Source of the DNA: DTU015 sp964406505
Lineage (GTDB): Bacteria; Bacillota; Sulfobacillia; Fermentithermobacillales; Fermentithermobacillaceae
Direction of reading: 5' to 3'
Assembly: GCA_964406505.1 (NCBI GenBank)
Contig: CAYORX010000002.1
Location: 75,363-139,362, forward strand
DNA: 64,000 nucleotides
Below, one piece after another: positions 41,538-50,445 of the stretch. Every line of letters begins with the position of its first letter. The first letter of the stretch is position 1. The notes under the pieces were generated by a model that saw nothing but the letters and a program-made list of their open reading frames with translations, was not told where the DNA came from and ran no database searches. Both the position numbers and the translations under genes were made by a program.

Positions 41538-43073
41538 ATGGACAGACAGCCTCAGGATGACGCCATGTTAAGTGGTGCACCAGATAATTGCACGGATGGA
41601 CTAGAAAAAAAGCCAAAAGGGGAACTGATAAAGTTTCCTAGATCTATCCCCATGGAACCGAGCGAGATCGAAGTTTCATCAGATGATATTAAATGTCCTA
41701 GCGATGATAAGACGGAAATTGAGCATAAAGATGTAATGGAAGACAAGGCTGCCTTACGCGGAAGGATATTAAATTTAGCAGTGCCTGCGCTTATCGAACA
41801 AGCCCTTATGACGCTAGTTTCAATGGCGGATATGATTATGGTTGGGCGATTGGGACCTTGGGCTATCACATCAGTTGGACTTGCAAATCAACCTATGATG
41901 ATGGCAATGTCAGTATTTATTGCCCTAAATGTAGGAGCCACTGCACTTGTTGCCCGGTTTGTGGGGGCTAGGGAACCCAAGGAAGCATCTAAAGTTGCTC
42001 GTCAATCTTTGATGCTTGCTACTATAATGGGATTCGTATTAATGGCAGTGGGGATTATTTCCGCGGGTGAAATTTTACACTTTATGGGTGCTGAGCATGA
42101 TACGATCGGCCCGGGTACAGAATACTTGCGAGCAGTAAGTATGGGTCTTCCTATGTGGGCCATAAGTATTAGCCTTACCGCTGCACTCAGGGGGGCTGGA
42201 GATACTAGGACCCCAATGACAGTAAATATTATAGGTAATCTAGTGAATGTTGTAGGTAACTATTTGCTGATTTATGGACACTTTGGTTTCCCAAGGCTCG
42301 GAGTAATGGGTGCGGGTGTAGCAACTGCTTTTTCCCGAGTGGTATCTTGCGGAGTTATGCTATATAAAGTTGGATCGGGCGGAAAAATTATTAAAATTAC
42401 GAAAAATGATTCTTTCAAACTGGATTTTGGAATTATTAAAAGAGTTCTTAATGTGGGAATACCGGCCGCTCTTGAGCAGCTCATAATGCGTGGAGGTCAG
42501 ATGACCTTTGCGAGGATAGTTTCGAGTTTCGGTACTATTACATATGCTGCCCATCAAATAGCCCTTAATATTGAAGGTTTCACTTTTGCACCGGGGTTTT
42601 CATTTTCAATAGCTTCGACTACTTTGGTTGGACAGTATTTGGGTGCGAAAGAACCTGACAATTCCGAAAAGGTCGGATGGGAAATTGCTAAGATAGGTGC
42701 GCTCATTGGAATCGGCACCGGTATCTTATATTTCTTTTTCGGAAAATATTTTGCTTATCTTTATACAGATGACCAAACTGTTCTATCGCTTTCAGCCGGG
42801 GTGCTTAGGGTGATAGCCTTGGTACAGCCTTTTATGATGACTAATTTTATTTTAATAGGAGGGTTAAGAGGCGCAGGTGACACAAGATGGACCCTGTATA
42901 TCACAGTTGCCGGATTTTGGGGGTTACGTGTCTTAACAGCATACTTGTTGGCGGTTAAAATGGGTTTTGGACTATATGGCGCATGGGTTGGAATGGCATT
43001 GGATATGGTTGGTAGATCTGTACTTGCAGCATTACGATTTAAAGCCGGAGGTTGGAAACATATTCGGGTTTAA
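41538..43073 (+). CDS. MATE-family multidrug efflux transporter with acidic N-terminal extension
   Basis: A 511-residue transporter with twelve predicted helices that exports drugs or organic cations with Na+ or H+. The MATE core starts near residue 75 (LRGRILNLAVPALIEQALM) and shows MVGRLGPWAITSVGLA, LNVGATALVARFVGARE, AALRGAGDTRTPM, and the matching GGLRGAGDTRWTLY of the second half. The first ~70 residues are hydrophilic and acidic, rich in Asp, Glu and Ser; this tail is not part of the usual family. ATG 41538 lies after GGATGGTGA. It is followed by fabK with a 20-base gap, likely in one transcript. Confidence 0.9.
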   Translation: MDRQPQDDAMLSGAPDNCTDGLEKKPKGELIKFPRSIPMEPSEIEVSSDDIKCPSDDKTEIEHKDVMEDKAALRGRILNLAVPALIEQALMTLVSMADMIMVGRLGPWAITSVGLANQPMMMAMSVFIALNVGATALVARFVGAREPKEASKVARQSLMLATIMGFVLMAVGIISAGEILHFMGAEHDTIGPGTEYLRAVSMGLPMWAISISLTAALRGAGDTRTPMTVNIIGNLVNVVGNYLLIYGHFGFPRLGVMGAGVATAFSRVVSCGVMLYKVGSGGKIIKITKNDSFKLDFGIIKRVLNVGIPAALEQLIMRGGQMTFARIVSSFGTITYAAHQIALNIEGFTFAPGFSFSIASTTLVGQYLGAKEPDNSEKVGWEIAKIGALIGIGTGILYFFFGKYFAYLYTDDQTVLSLSAGVLRVIALVQPFMMTNFILIGGLRGAGDTRWTLYITVAGFWGLRVLTAYLLAVKMGFGLYGAWVGMALDMVGRSVLAALRFKAGGWKHIRV

Positions 43074-43093
43074 AATAGGGGGAGTGAGACAAT

Positions 43094-44083
43094 TTGAGCC
43101 TAAAAACTACCTTGTGCGATTTGCTTGGCATTGAATACCCGATCATACAAGGTGGAATGGCCTGGATCGCTACAAGTGAACTTGCTGCGGCTGTTAGCCA
43201 AGCAGGTGGGTTAGGTGTAATAGGTGCCGGGAACGCCCCATCGGAAGACGTGCGTCGGGAAATAAGAAAATTGAAAGACTCTACCTCGAATCCATTCGGC
43301 TTAAATGTATATCTTATGTCACCCTATGCGGAGCAGATAATTCAGATAGCTATTGAGGAAAAGGTGCCTGTGGTTACGACCGGCGGTGGTAATCCTGGAA
43401 AGTATATTTCAGGTTTAAAAAATGCAGGCATCAAAGTGTTTTCTGTCGTTGCTTCAGTGAATTTAGCGAAGAGGCTTGAAAGATTAGGTATTGACGCAGT
43501 AATTGCCGAGGGAATGGAGGCCGGTGGGCATGTGGGGGAAATTGCTACAATGCCTCTTGTGCCGCAAATAGTCGATGCAGTAAGTGTACCTGTTATAGCT
43601 GCTGGTGGTATTTTCGACGGAAGGGGTCTGATAGCTGCTTTAGCCCTTGGTGCTTGCGGGGTTCAAATCGGGACACGGTTTGTATGTGCAACCGAATGTA
43701 CTGTGCACGCCAACTATAAAAAAGCGCTTATCAAAGCTAGAGATAGAAGTGCAATTGTTACAGGCTTAAGCACAGGGCATCCGGTAAGAGTGCTAAATAA
43801 TAGATTTGCGCGAGAATTTCTCCAAGCCGAATTAAAAGGGTTTTCAAAACTTGAATTGGAAAGGCTCGGTCAGGGGGCGCTTAAGCGTGCCGCGATAGAT
43901 GGAGACGTTGAGCATGGTTCGATAATGGCAGGGCAGGTAGCATCTATGGTTTATCGAGAAGAAACCTGTGAACAGATAATTCAAAGTATTGTAATCGGTG
44001 CCGGTAAAGCTGTTAAACAGATCTCAAGTTTTATTTCCGTTTCCTCAAAAAACCTACCTCAGCAAAAGATGTGTAAGTTATAA
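43094..44083 (+). CDS. fabK: FabK-like enoyl-ACP reductase/nitronate monooxygenase family
   Basis: A 329-residue FMN protein of the FabK/2-nitropropane dioxygenase family. The signatures IIQGGMAWIATSELAAAVSQ, AGGLGVIGAGNAP, GLNVYLMSPYAEQI, VVTTGGGNP, AEGMEAGGHVGE (FabK-typical GMEAGGHxG, near 145) and AAGGIFDGRGLIAALALGA are all present. The pattern agrees best with enoyl-ACP reductase II of fatty acid synthesis; nitronate monooxygenase is the main alternative. It lies apart from other fatty-acid genes, next to the MATE pump, which is unusual. TTG start with GGGGGAGTG upstream. Confidence 0.85.
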   Translation: MSLKTTLCDLLGIEYPIIQGGMAWIATSELAAAVSQAGGLGVIGAGNAPSEDVRREIRKLKDSTSNPFGLNVYLMSPYAEQIIQIAIEEKVPVVTTGGGNPGKYISGLKNAGIKVFSVVASVNLAKRLERLGIDAVIAEGMEAGGHVGEIATMPLVPQIVDAVSVPVIAAGGIFDGRGLIAALALGACGVQIGTRFVCATECTVHANYKKALIKARDRSAIVTGLSTGHPVRVLNNRFAREFLQAELKGFSKLELERLGQGALKRAAIDGDVEHGSIMAGQVASMVYREETCEQIIQSIVIGAGKAVKQISSFISVSSKNLPQQKMCKL

Positions 44084-44085
44084 TC

Positions 44086-44127
44086 TTGCAGGTTTCATCT
44101 AAGTAGTTAAACTAGTGAAACCTGCAA
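44086..44127. terminator. Bidirectional terminator between fabK and the ECF gene
   Basis: TTGCAGGTTTCA pairs perfectly with TGAAACCTGCAA (12 bp, 18-base loop), starting 2 bases past the fabK stop, 18 before the convergent gene's stop. Confidence 0.8.
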
Positions 44128-44144
44128 TCGAGTTTAGCATATAT

Positions 44145-44657
44145 TTACATATTGCCAGTTATGCTGCTTAAGTGTGCAGCAATAGTCTTAAGAACCGGGG
44201 TTAAAAATATTCCTATCATGATACCGGAGCCGGTTTGAACTACGTTGCCCAAAATTTCTACAGGCAGCGCTTCAGGAGAGTAAATGATTGCGGTACCAAG
44301 AGCGTATCCTGTAATGATCCACGCAGATGCAAAAACCATAGCGATCGTCTGGCGGCCTTTAGATTTACCAAATCCGAGTTTGCCGGCAATAAGGCCAGCC
44401 ACGCCCTTGATTACAAACGTCCATGGTGCCCAAAAAACGTAACCACCCAGTATATCGGCCAATCCTGATCCCAGGGCCGCCGTTATGGCACCAGGTATTC
44501 CGCCAAACGCGAGGGATACAGAGTAGATTACCCCGTCTCCTAAATGGATGTATCCTGTCGGAGTTGGTAACTTAAGGAACATGGTAGATACCAACACAAG
44601 TGAGGTTACCAGACCTAGTACTACCAATGTAAGTAATGGTGAGTGTTTGTTTTTCAT
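44145..44657 (-). CDS. ECF transporter S component, probably riboflavin/FMN precursor uptake
   Basis: A 170-residue membrane protein with five to six helices, the substrate-binding subunit of an energy-coupling-factor importer. It shows LPTPTGYIHLGDGVIYSVSL, GGIPGAITAALGSGLADILGGY and WTFVIKGVAGLIAGKLG, a pattern of the PF07155-like group rather than classical RibU. Its gene is preceded by an FMN riboswitch, so riboflavin or a related flavin precursor is the likely cargo. The start ATG 44657 follows AGGGGGTCA; the longer frame upstream runs through the riboswitch and is not coding. The shared EcfAAT module is not in the window. Confidence 0.82.
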   Translation of the reverse strand: MKNKHSPLLTLVVLGLVTSLVLVSTMFLKLPTPTGYIHLGDGVIYSVSLAFGGIPGAITAALGSGLADILGGYVFWAPWTFVIKGVAGLIAGKLGFGKSKGRQTIAMVFASAWIITGYALGTAIIYSPEALPVEILGNVVQTGSGIMIGIFLTPVLKTIAAHLSSITGNM

Positions 44658-44663
44658 TTGGGC

Positions 44664-44715
44664 TGACCCCCTATATATCCCATGATATTGATTGAATCTG
44701 CTACTTCTGGGGTCA
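44664..44715 (-). promoter_or_regulatory. Shine-Dalgarno sequester of the FMN riboswitch
   Basis: TGACCCC (44715-44709) is a perfect complement to GGGGTCA (44670-44664), which holds the ribosome site of the S-component gene. GGGGT just after the aptamer (near 44747) can pair with ACCCC and free the site, so the switch probably acts on translation. No clear T-run terminator is seen. Confidence 0.6.
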
Positions 44716-44751
44716 AAATGTGGGCAACTGTGGGTACAAGAAAAACCCCTA

Positions 44752-44881
44752 GTCTCCTCCCATTCGGACTTTTGCCGTCGGCACCGGAATCTCACCGGAC
44801 TCAACCGCTGGGGCTGTCGGGCTCGTCCGCTTCATTTAGCGGCATTACCACCGGTCGGGAATTTCACCCTGCCCAGAAGAC
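44752..44881 (-). promoter_or_regulatory. FMN riboswitch (RFN element)
   Basis: On the minus strand the conserved FMN aptamer reads in order: closing stem GTCTTCT (44881-44875), GGGCAGGGTGAAATTCCC, GACCGGTGGTAA, the variable stem AAATGAAGCGGACGAGCCC, CCGACAGCCCC, TCCGGTGAGATTCCGG, TGCCGACGGCAAAAGTCCG, AATGGGAGGAGAC. GTCTTCT pairs with AGGAGAC (one G-T) to close P1. This is the RFN consensus, so the downstream S-component gene should be repressed by FMN. Confidence 0.95.
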
Positions 44882-45041
44882 TGCAGCGAAACTATACCAT
44901 ATCTATGTGTTATTTGGTACTGAACAGAAGTAGTATTCGGAGTAAGAAAGAGTCGAAGATGGAGGTTTACTTTACTATCACGAAGAACAAGGGTTATATT
45001 AAAGCTTTATGTAGATAAACAGATTGTGGGAGTGTTATATC
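44882..45041. other. Intergenic stretch between riboswitch and M20 peptidase
   Basis: About 160 bases. No gene, terminator or convincing promoter was seen; the minus-strand promoter for the riboswitch transcript should lie here, upstream of 44881. Confidence 0.4.
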
Positions 45042-46223
45042 ATGATTAAATCGTTGATGGATACACCTGTAGTTCAACAAGGCTTAGAATATATAGAAGA
45101 TTGCTTGGAGGAGTATGTTGAATTAATCGTTGACATAACTCAGGTGCCTGCTCCTAGCAATCAAGAGGAGCTTAGAGTTAAATTTTTAAAGAACTTAATG
45201 GAGTCTATGAATTTTCCTGTAGTCCAAGTAGATGATGTTGGTAATGTGCTTGGATTTTTTCCGGGAAAAGATGCTTCACGCGTAATAGTAAGCATGGCGC
45301 ATATGGACACTGTGTTTCCGATGGATACGGATCTTACCGTTAAAAGGACAAACAATATTTTAGCTGCACCCGGCGTGGGTGATAATTCAGCTTCGGTTGC
45401 ATGTATGCTGCTTTTGGGTAAAATTTTTACTAATCACTTACCTTTAGCCCACCCAGTTATATTGATAGCAAATGTCGGTGAGGAAGGTTTAGGTGATCTT
45501 AGAGGTGCGCGTTACTTTTGTGATCATGTTGAAGATTACGATTTTGATGGGTTTAGGCTAAAGACAGACCAACTTATATTTCTTAATATAGACGGCGGTA
45601 TGAATCGTATTGTAAACCAAGGGATAGGTAGCCGAAGACTTCGAATACAATTCAAGGGTGAGGGCGGACATAGTTGGGGAGCATTTGGAAACTCAAGTGC
45701 TATTCATGGTTTAGGTACAGCAATTGGTGGTATAGCTAAAATTGTCGTATCTGACGACCCGAAAACTACATACAACGTTGGAGTTATAGAGGGGGGGCAC
45801 TCTGTTAATTCGATAGCAGAAACGGCAACAATGCTTTTGGATATGAGGTCCGTATCTCAAGAGACGTTGTCTCAATTAGAACATAAAGTGCTTTCAATTC
45901 TAGACGCTTCGGCTTCGAAGACTAAAACAGAATATGTAACCGAAGTGGTGGGCGATCGTCCTTCGGGTAGTCTTTCTCCAAACTCCCCATATATAAAGGG
46001 GCTTTTAACTTTGGGAACGCAGCTAGGGCATGATCTTCAACTGGCTGCTGCCAGTACAGATTCGAACATTCCTTTATCCAAAGGCTGGCCCGCAGTAACC
46101 ATGGGATTTAAAAGATCTATGGATGCACATAAAACTAGCGAGTTTCTTTATATAGACTCTTTGATACCTGGTATCAAATTTGCGCTTATGTGTTATGCAT
46201 CTTTGTTATATGACAAATTTTAA
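45042..46223 (+). CDS. M20-family metallopeptidase
   Basis: A 393-residue zinc peptidase, probably an exopeptidase for small peptides. Metal and catalytic motifs: MAHMDTVFP (His and Asp, near residue 92), GVGDNSASVA (bridging Asp, near 113), VGEEGLGDLRG (catalytic Glu, near 148) and NIDGGM (near 183). The dimerisation domain is inserted as usual, and the last ligand His is likely in DAHKTSEF. ATG 45042 lies after GGGAGTG; an in-frame start 18 bases earlier has no ribosome site. It is convergent with the GH18 gene, with only 12 bases between stops. Substrate unknown. Confidence 0.88.
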   Translation: MIKSLMDTPVVQQGLEYIEDCLEEYVELIVDITQVPAPSNQEELRVKFLKNLMESMNFPVVQVDDVGNVLGFFPGKDASRVIVSMAHMDTVFPMDTDLTVKRTNNILAAPGVGDNSASVACMLLLGKIFTNHLPLAHPVILIANVGEEGLGDLRGARYFCDHVEDYDFDGFRLKTDQLIFLNIDGGMNRIVNQGIGSRRLRIQFKGEGGHSWGAFGNSSAIHGLGTAIGGIAKIVVSDDPKTTYNVGVIEGGHSVNSIAETATMLLDMRSVSQETLSQLEHKVLSILDASASKTKTEYVTEVVGDRPSGSLSPNSPYIKGLLTLGTQLGHDLQLAAASTDSNIPLSKGWPAVTMGFKRSMDAHKTSEFLYIDSLIPGIKFALMCYASLLYDKF

Positions 46224-46235
46224 TTATTGATTTGA

Positions 46236-47747
46236 CTAACAGGGCCCGAATTGCCAGTTTTTAGGTAGTAAACCTAGTCGCCAAACAGCTGCTCCCTTTA
46301 ACCCATATCTTTTTACTAAAAGGGAACGAATTGTAAAAGAACGTTGGTCTTCGAGATATGCTTTATAATAAGCATTCTCGCCTTGCCACTCAAGATAATT
46401 GCATAGGTAGTCAGGTACGAATACAGGGATGGCATCGTGCTTCGAATTAATTGGGTATTCGGGAAGACCGGAAAGCCCATCCTTAGCGGGCGGTAGCGCT
46501 GAAAGCAATGACTGCCCGTCTTCAATTTTATATAGCGCTCCATAAGCGGGTATGCCAAGAACGAGTTTTTGTGGTTCTATTATTTCGATCGTTTGTTTAA
46601 TAGTATTATCGACCTTATCAAAAGGTGCTACTGGTGACGGTGAATTAGGATCGTGATAATTGTATGCCATTAAAACTACGAAGTCCGCGACCTCGCCTAT
46701 ATATTTGTAATCATATCCTGCAAATTGGCTATCAATGGGGGGGAGGGCAACAGAAAGTTGTTTTTTGTTAAGCTGTCTTTTTAACTCGGCGAGAAACTGA
46801 TTGAAGTTTTGCTTGTCCTTTTCGGATTTGGACTGATCTAAGCCTAAACCCTCGAAATCAATAAGTACCCCGTCATATTCCACTGAAATAGATACAATGT
46901 CTTTGATAATCTTGACCCGGTTTGCTCGATTATCTAGAAGCGAAGATATACCCGATTGCTCGTCTGAAAAGAACATGGAAAAGATTTGTGCACCACTCCA
47001 TTTAGCTTCGAGGATCACTGAAGGCCAACCTTGGGGTTTTTGAAATCCGGTTGGGTTATGTTCGGAAGTAACTGTACCATCTTGGTCTATTGTAAACCAC
47101 CCCAAAAAAAGGCCAGCCATTGACCTAGCAGGACAATCATCAGTTGAATAAGGATATTTTGCGCCAAATGCATCTTGCCAACTGGAGTATGATGTTGAAC
47201 CTAAGGCATAAAATCCCCAAAGATTCAAAGACTGCTCCGGGGAAAGTATGTGTACAGTGCGAGTACGTTCGTCCCAAGACACTTTATACCCAAGTATTTC
47301 CGTAAAAAATCTTATAGGAACCATTGTGTTGCCGCTGAGTAACGTAGGCGGTTTCGGCATAGCAATAATTTGTCCATTAGAGTTTGTAATTGATTTATTC
47401 CCTATAGTAATCTTGAATGACAAATCATTTTTGGAATAGGTAGCTGATTTAGATGTGTTATCCCATCCGATTTCAGCCCCAATAGCTTCGCCTAAAACCC
47501 TCAAAGGCACCATTGTGGTTCCGTCCTCAATATATGGTTTTACTGGAAATTTTAATGGAGACATATCGAGTAGTACGTTGGCATAAGGGAATTCTTCTTT
47601 GGATATTCCATCATTGCTTATCAATTTTACCTGTGAGTGAGCTTGTACGATTCGACTAGGCCTGATTCCAAGTGCGAAACTAGTTATTAAAGGGAAAAGT
47701 AAACTTAAAACGAGAAGTAGACAAATGTTTTTCCGTTGTTCGAGCAT
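46236..47747 (-). CDS. GH18 glycoside hydrolase with N-terminal stalk domains
   Basis: A 503-residue secreted protein. Residues 1-36 form a signal peptide; 55-165 hold two copper-amine-oxidase-N type repeats (TMVPLRVLGEAIGAEIGW and TMVPIRFFTEILGYKVSW). A GH18 domain (about 170-500) carries the catalytic DGVLIDFEGLG (near 290; DxxDxE-type acid) and VLMAYNYHD (near 360). It resembles SleL/YaaH-type N-acetylglucosaminidases of spore cortex, but spore targeting is inference. The ATG follows AAGGATGG by about 6 bases. It is the only gene of its unit, downstream of the MBL gene. Confidence 0.88.
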   Translation of the reverse strand: MLEQRKNICLLLVLSLLFPLITSFALGIRPSRIVQAHSQVKLISNDGISKEEFPYANVLLDMSPLKFPVKPYIEDGTTMVPLRVLGEAIGAEIGWDNTSKSATYSKNDLSFKITIGNKSITNSNGQIIAMPKPPTLLSGNTMVPIRFFTEILGYKVSWDERTRTVHILSPEQSLNLWGFYALGSTSYSSWQDAFGAKYPYSTDDCPARSMAGLFLGWFTIDQDGTVTSEHNPTGFQKPQGWPSVILEAKWSGAQIFSMFFSDEQSGISSLLDNRANRVKIIKDIVSISVEYDGVLIDFEGLGLDQSKSEKDKQNFNQFLAELKRQLNKKQLSVALPPIDSQFAGYDYKYIGEVADFVVLMAYNYHDPNSPSPVAPFDKVDNTIKQTIEIIEPQKLVLGIPAYGALYKIEDGQSLLSALPPAKDGLSGLPEYPINSKHDAIPVFVPDYLCNYLEWQGENAYYKAYLEDQRSFTIRSLLVKRYGLKGAAVWRLGLLPKNWQFGPC

Positions 47748-47787
47748 CCTATTCCATCCTTCACTATATTTTGATTTCTCCGATGCA

Positions 47788-48726
47788 TTAATTCAAATAA
47801 CCAGTAAATCCTTTTATATTATTTACAAAAAAGTGTTTTTCCCTTTTTTGAACTTTTTCATCAAGCAGCGCAAAGGGGCGCAAATGCTCATCTTTTTGCA
47901 ACAGTTCGTTTATTATGTTCGGGATTGAATTGTGTTTGTGATTTTGGATGATATTTTTCCATTTTTCCAATTGTTTTTTGTGAAGTTTAATAATTTTATT
48001 TGGTTCATGGCTAAATCCGAGATGTCCGCAACAAATGGTGGTAGCGTTGCTTTTACCAAGTAAGTTTATTGATTCCATGAACACATCGTAAAAAAACCTC
48101 GGCGGGGTGGCTGGCCTCATATATAAATGCTTACTTCTACCCACATATGAAAACACTCCAGCTGCTTCTCCGCTAAAAAGTATTCTTTGTTCATCCACGC
48201 AAATTAAATATGCCAGGTGATGCGATGCGTGACCGGGCGTATCAAGAATTGAAACATTCTCGGGTTCCCCATTTTTATCACCAGATATAACTATAGATTC
48301 CAGGGGGACGGGAGAAATTTCCCCATAAGCATAGGCTAGATTTCCTAACGTTTTCAAGCTAGCTTCCCAAAGTTTTTTAGGAGAAACAAGGTGATCATGT
48401 CCTCTGGGATGCACAAGCACTTTAGCGGAAGGAAAAAAGTCACATAGATTTCCAGTTCCGCCCGCGTGATCTATATGAATGTGAGTTAAAAAGATCCATT
48501 TCAAACTTGATATTCCCATGTTTTGTAACTGTGTAATTAAATAAGGAATAGAAGCAGTCGGACCGGGATCAACTAGAATATTCGTAGGTTTAGAATTGTG
48601 ATTTATTTTAATCAGCCAGGGCGTCAAAAATTTATTGTAGTCAGGTAAAGGTTGAGGCAGTTCAAGTCGAAAAACTGTAATATGTTTATCCTCTAAAATG
48701 TTTTTTGGAATAATAGTATGCGGCAC
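47788..48726 (-). CDS. Metallo-beta-lactamase fold hydrolase
   Basis: A 312-residue cytoplasmic MBL-fold enzyme. Zinc site: HxHxDH in THIHIDHAGG (near residue 82), VDPGP, DTPGHASHH (near 165), GEAAGVFS and CCGHLGFSH (near 235). The C-terminal 80 residues are basic and helical; they are not catalytic. Glyoxalase II-like or generic thioesterase activity is possible. GTG 48726 lies eight bases after GGGGG; a TTG 15 bases earlier is in frame but overlaps that site. A TATAAT box lies about 25 bases upstream on the minus strand. Confidence 0.85.
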   Translation of the reverse strand: MPHTIIPKNILEDKHITVFRLELPQPLPDYNKFLTPWLIKINHNSKPTNILVDPGPTASIPYLITQLQNMGISSLKWIFLTHIHIDHAGGTGNLCDFFPSAKVLVHPRGHDHLVSPKKLWEASLKTLGNLAYAYGEISPVPLESIVISGDKNGEPENVSILDTPGHASHHLAYLICVDEQRILFSGEAAGVFSYVGRSKHLYMRPATPPRFFYDVFMESINLLGKSNATTICCGHLGFSHEPNKIIKLHKKQLEKWKNIIQNHKHNSIPNIINELLQKDEHLRPFALLDEKVQKREKHFFVNNIKGFTGYLN

Positions 48727-48798
48727 AAAAAGCGCCCCCAATTCATATAAATTATACCTAATCTATGAAGAATTAAAAAATGAATAAAGATGTGACGA

Positions 48799-49014
48799 CT
48801 ACTTGTCCGGTATCGTAAAGCCTAATTTTGTTCCGGGCTGCCAGTTGGGATTAAGATAGTCTTGGGGATCCGAAGATATTAGCCGCACAATCTGAGCTTG
48901 GCCGTTTATTATTTCCATCACGAAAATCTTATCGTCGACATTCATTGTAATCAATTTTCGTTCCGCTGTGTTTTGAAAGATCATTTCCTCCGGATAAATA
49001 GTATACAATATCAT
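48799..49014 (-). CDS. ylzJ: YlzJ-like protein
   Basis: A 71-residue protein that resembles B. subtilis YlzJ: the start MILYTIYPEEMIF and the end VRLISSDPQDYLNPNWQPG are the conserved parts. In Bacillota ylzJ commonly stands beside tepA, as here (79 bases after tepA on the same strand). No function is established. The start ATG has AAGGGAG 11 bases upstream; seven further codons upstream are possible from a GTG but are less likely. Confidence 0.85.
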   Translation of the reverse strand: MILYTIYPEEMIFQNTAERKLITMNVDDKIFVMEIINGQAQIVRLISSDPQDYLNPNWQPGTKLGFTIPDK

Positions 49015-49093
49015 AATAGCGCTGTCTCCCTTCACATATATCTAGACAAGGATTGCTTGGGTTTTTGTCCGATGATTAATTTAAACTTAATGC

Positions 49094-49780
49094 TTAAGTT
49101 TTGTTTAGCACACTAGTTTTAGTCATTTTCTTAAGCTTTGCTACTGCGTGCCAAAGCCCACCTATTTCGTTTATTAACCCATTACTAACGGCTTCCTTTC
49201 CTACAAGAATAGTGCCTATATCCCGGGTAAGTTCACCTGTTCGAAACATCAGTTCCCTAAATAATGATTCAGAGATTCGCGAGTTACTTACAACAAATTC
49301 AATTACACGTCTTTGCATTTTGTCCAAATATTCATAGGTCTGCGGAACACCAAGAACGGTACCTGCCAGTCTGATGGGGTGAATAGTCATTGTGGCCGAA
49401 TCGGTGATGAACGAATGTTTAGCAGCTACGGCTATAGGGACACCGATGCTGTGCCCTCCACCTAGCACAAGCGAAACTGTAGGTTTAGACATACCTTTTA
49501 TAAGTTCAGCTATTGCAAGTCCAGCCTCAACGTCACCGCCTACAGTATTTAAAAGAATTAGAAGTCCCGACATCTTCGGATTTTCCTCAATAGCTACTAA
49601 CTGCGGTAATACGTGTTCATATTTTGTAGTTTTGTTTTGGGTTGGGAGTACGATGTGACCCTCTATTTGTCCTATTATGGGTAAGCAAAATATTTTGTCT
49701 TCCCCATATTCTAAAGTTGTTGTTCCAAATTCTTTAATAGTATTTTCTTTGTCAGTTTCGGATCGTTGTGGTGCTTCCAC
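49094..49780 (-). CDS. tepA: ClpP-family protease TepA
   Basis: A 228-residue ClpP-like protein. B. subtilis TepA (translocation-enhancing protein) was linked to presecretory protein processing. Motifs: IGQIEGHIVLP, TTKYEHVLPQLVAIEE, LLILLNTVGGDVEAGLAIAE (near residue 85), the nucleophile GGGHSIGVP (near 113) and MTIHPIRL with His. The start is placed at GTG 49780, 8 bases after AAAGGA, since that gives the usual length; the frame stays open to 49972 for 64 more basic residues with a weak site. The ylzJ neighbour confirms the identity. Adjacent dap/ftsK genes of other genomes are absent here. Confidence 0.9.
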   Translation of the reverse strand: MEAPQRSETDKENTIKEFGTTTLEYGEDKIFCLPIIGQIEGHIVLPTQNKTTKYEHVLPQLVAIEENPKMSGLLILLNTVGGDVEAGLAIAELIKGMSKPTVSLVLGGGHSIGVPIAVAAKHSFITDSATMTIHPIRLAGTVLGVPQTYEYLDKMQRRVIEFVVSNSRISESLFRELMFRTGELTRDIGTILVGKEAVSNGLINEIGGLWHAVAKLKKMTKTSVLNKT

Positions 49781-50095
49781 ATAATCAGTCCTTTCAATTG
49801 ATTTATCGCGCAGAAGCATAAAACTGTTTTGTTTCTTATATCCAACCCTAATCGGAATAATCCACGGAATTAAATGATTGGCTCTAAGTAAATATGAGGA
49901 ATAATTCCGTATTTTATTCTGTGAGCCTAAGCTGTATATGTCTGAAGCACTCGTTTTTAGAATCAATGGCATCGTTGCTCTAAAATCTAACTAAAAAGAA
50001 GGGTTCTTAATAGTTAAGGCGAATAACGCCAAAGCAAACACTTTTCTAACATTTTGTGTGCGGTACACCGGACAAAACAAAGGAGAGAAGACAAC
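49781..50095. other. Intergenic region between tepA and mihF
   Basis: 315 bases. The minus strand is open as a possible tepA extension, which I do not favour. Near mihF an imperfect dyad (TTTTGT, CGGT, ACCG, ACAAAA at about 50052-50078) sits just before the ribosome site, and GGAATAATTCC (49898-49908) is an 11-base palindrome. No RNA element was recognised. Confidence 0.35.
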
Positions 50096-50404
50096 ATGCT
50101 TCCAAGTTTAACTCCTGAACAGAAAAGGAAGGCATTGGAGAAAGCTCAGGCAATGAGAAAAGCTAGGGCAGAATTAAGGGTAAAACTTAAAAAAGGCGAG
50201 ATCAAATTAGAGGAAATATTGGATCGCGATGATTCTGTTGTAGCACGTATGAGGGTTTCTTATCTGTTGAGATCTTTACCAAGAGTGGGTAAAGTAAAAG
50301 CTGAGAGAATAATGCAAGATATCGGAATCAATCAGTCTAGGCGGGTTCAGGGGCTTGGCAATAGACAAAGGCAAGCACTTCTTGCGCACTTTATGAAAGA
50401 CTAG
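50096..50404 (+). CDS. mihF: Integration host factor, actinobacterial type (mIHF)
   Basis: A 102-residue DNA-binding protein of the mIHF family, best known from Mycobacterium and Streptomyces, where it bends DNA and is linked to gmk. The N-terminal helix LTPEQKRKALEKAQAMRKARA, the basic LKKGEIKLEEIL segment, and the helix-two-turn-helix LPRVGKVKAERIMQDIGINQSRRVQGLGNRQRQAL are typical. ATG 50096 lies 8 bases after AAGGAGAG. It leads the gmk-rpoZ-coaBC-priA run, the same order as in Actinobacteria. A nucleoid role is inferred from family. Confidence 0.9.
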   Translation: MLPSLTPEQKRKALEKAQAMRKARAELRVKLKKGEIKLEEILDRDDSVVARMRVSYLLRSLPRVGKVKAERIMQDIGINQSRRVQGLGNRQRQALLAHFMKD

Positions 50405-50445
50405 ATTAAATGGCAATACGCAGGGAGAGGTAGAAAATATTACAA

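Noticed and set aside
49781..49972. 64-residue N-terminal extension of tepA
   Set aside because: Weak ribosome site; the GTG at 49780 has a good site and gives the usual TepA length. It cannot be fully excluded.
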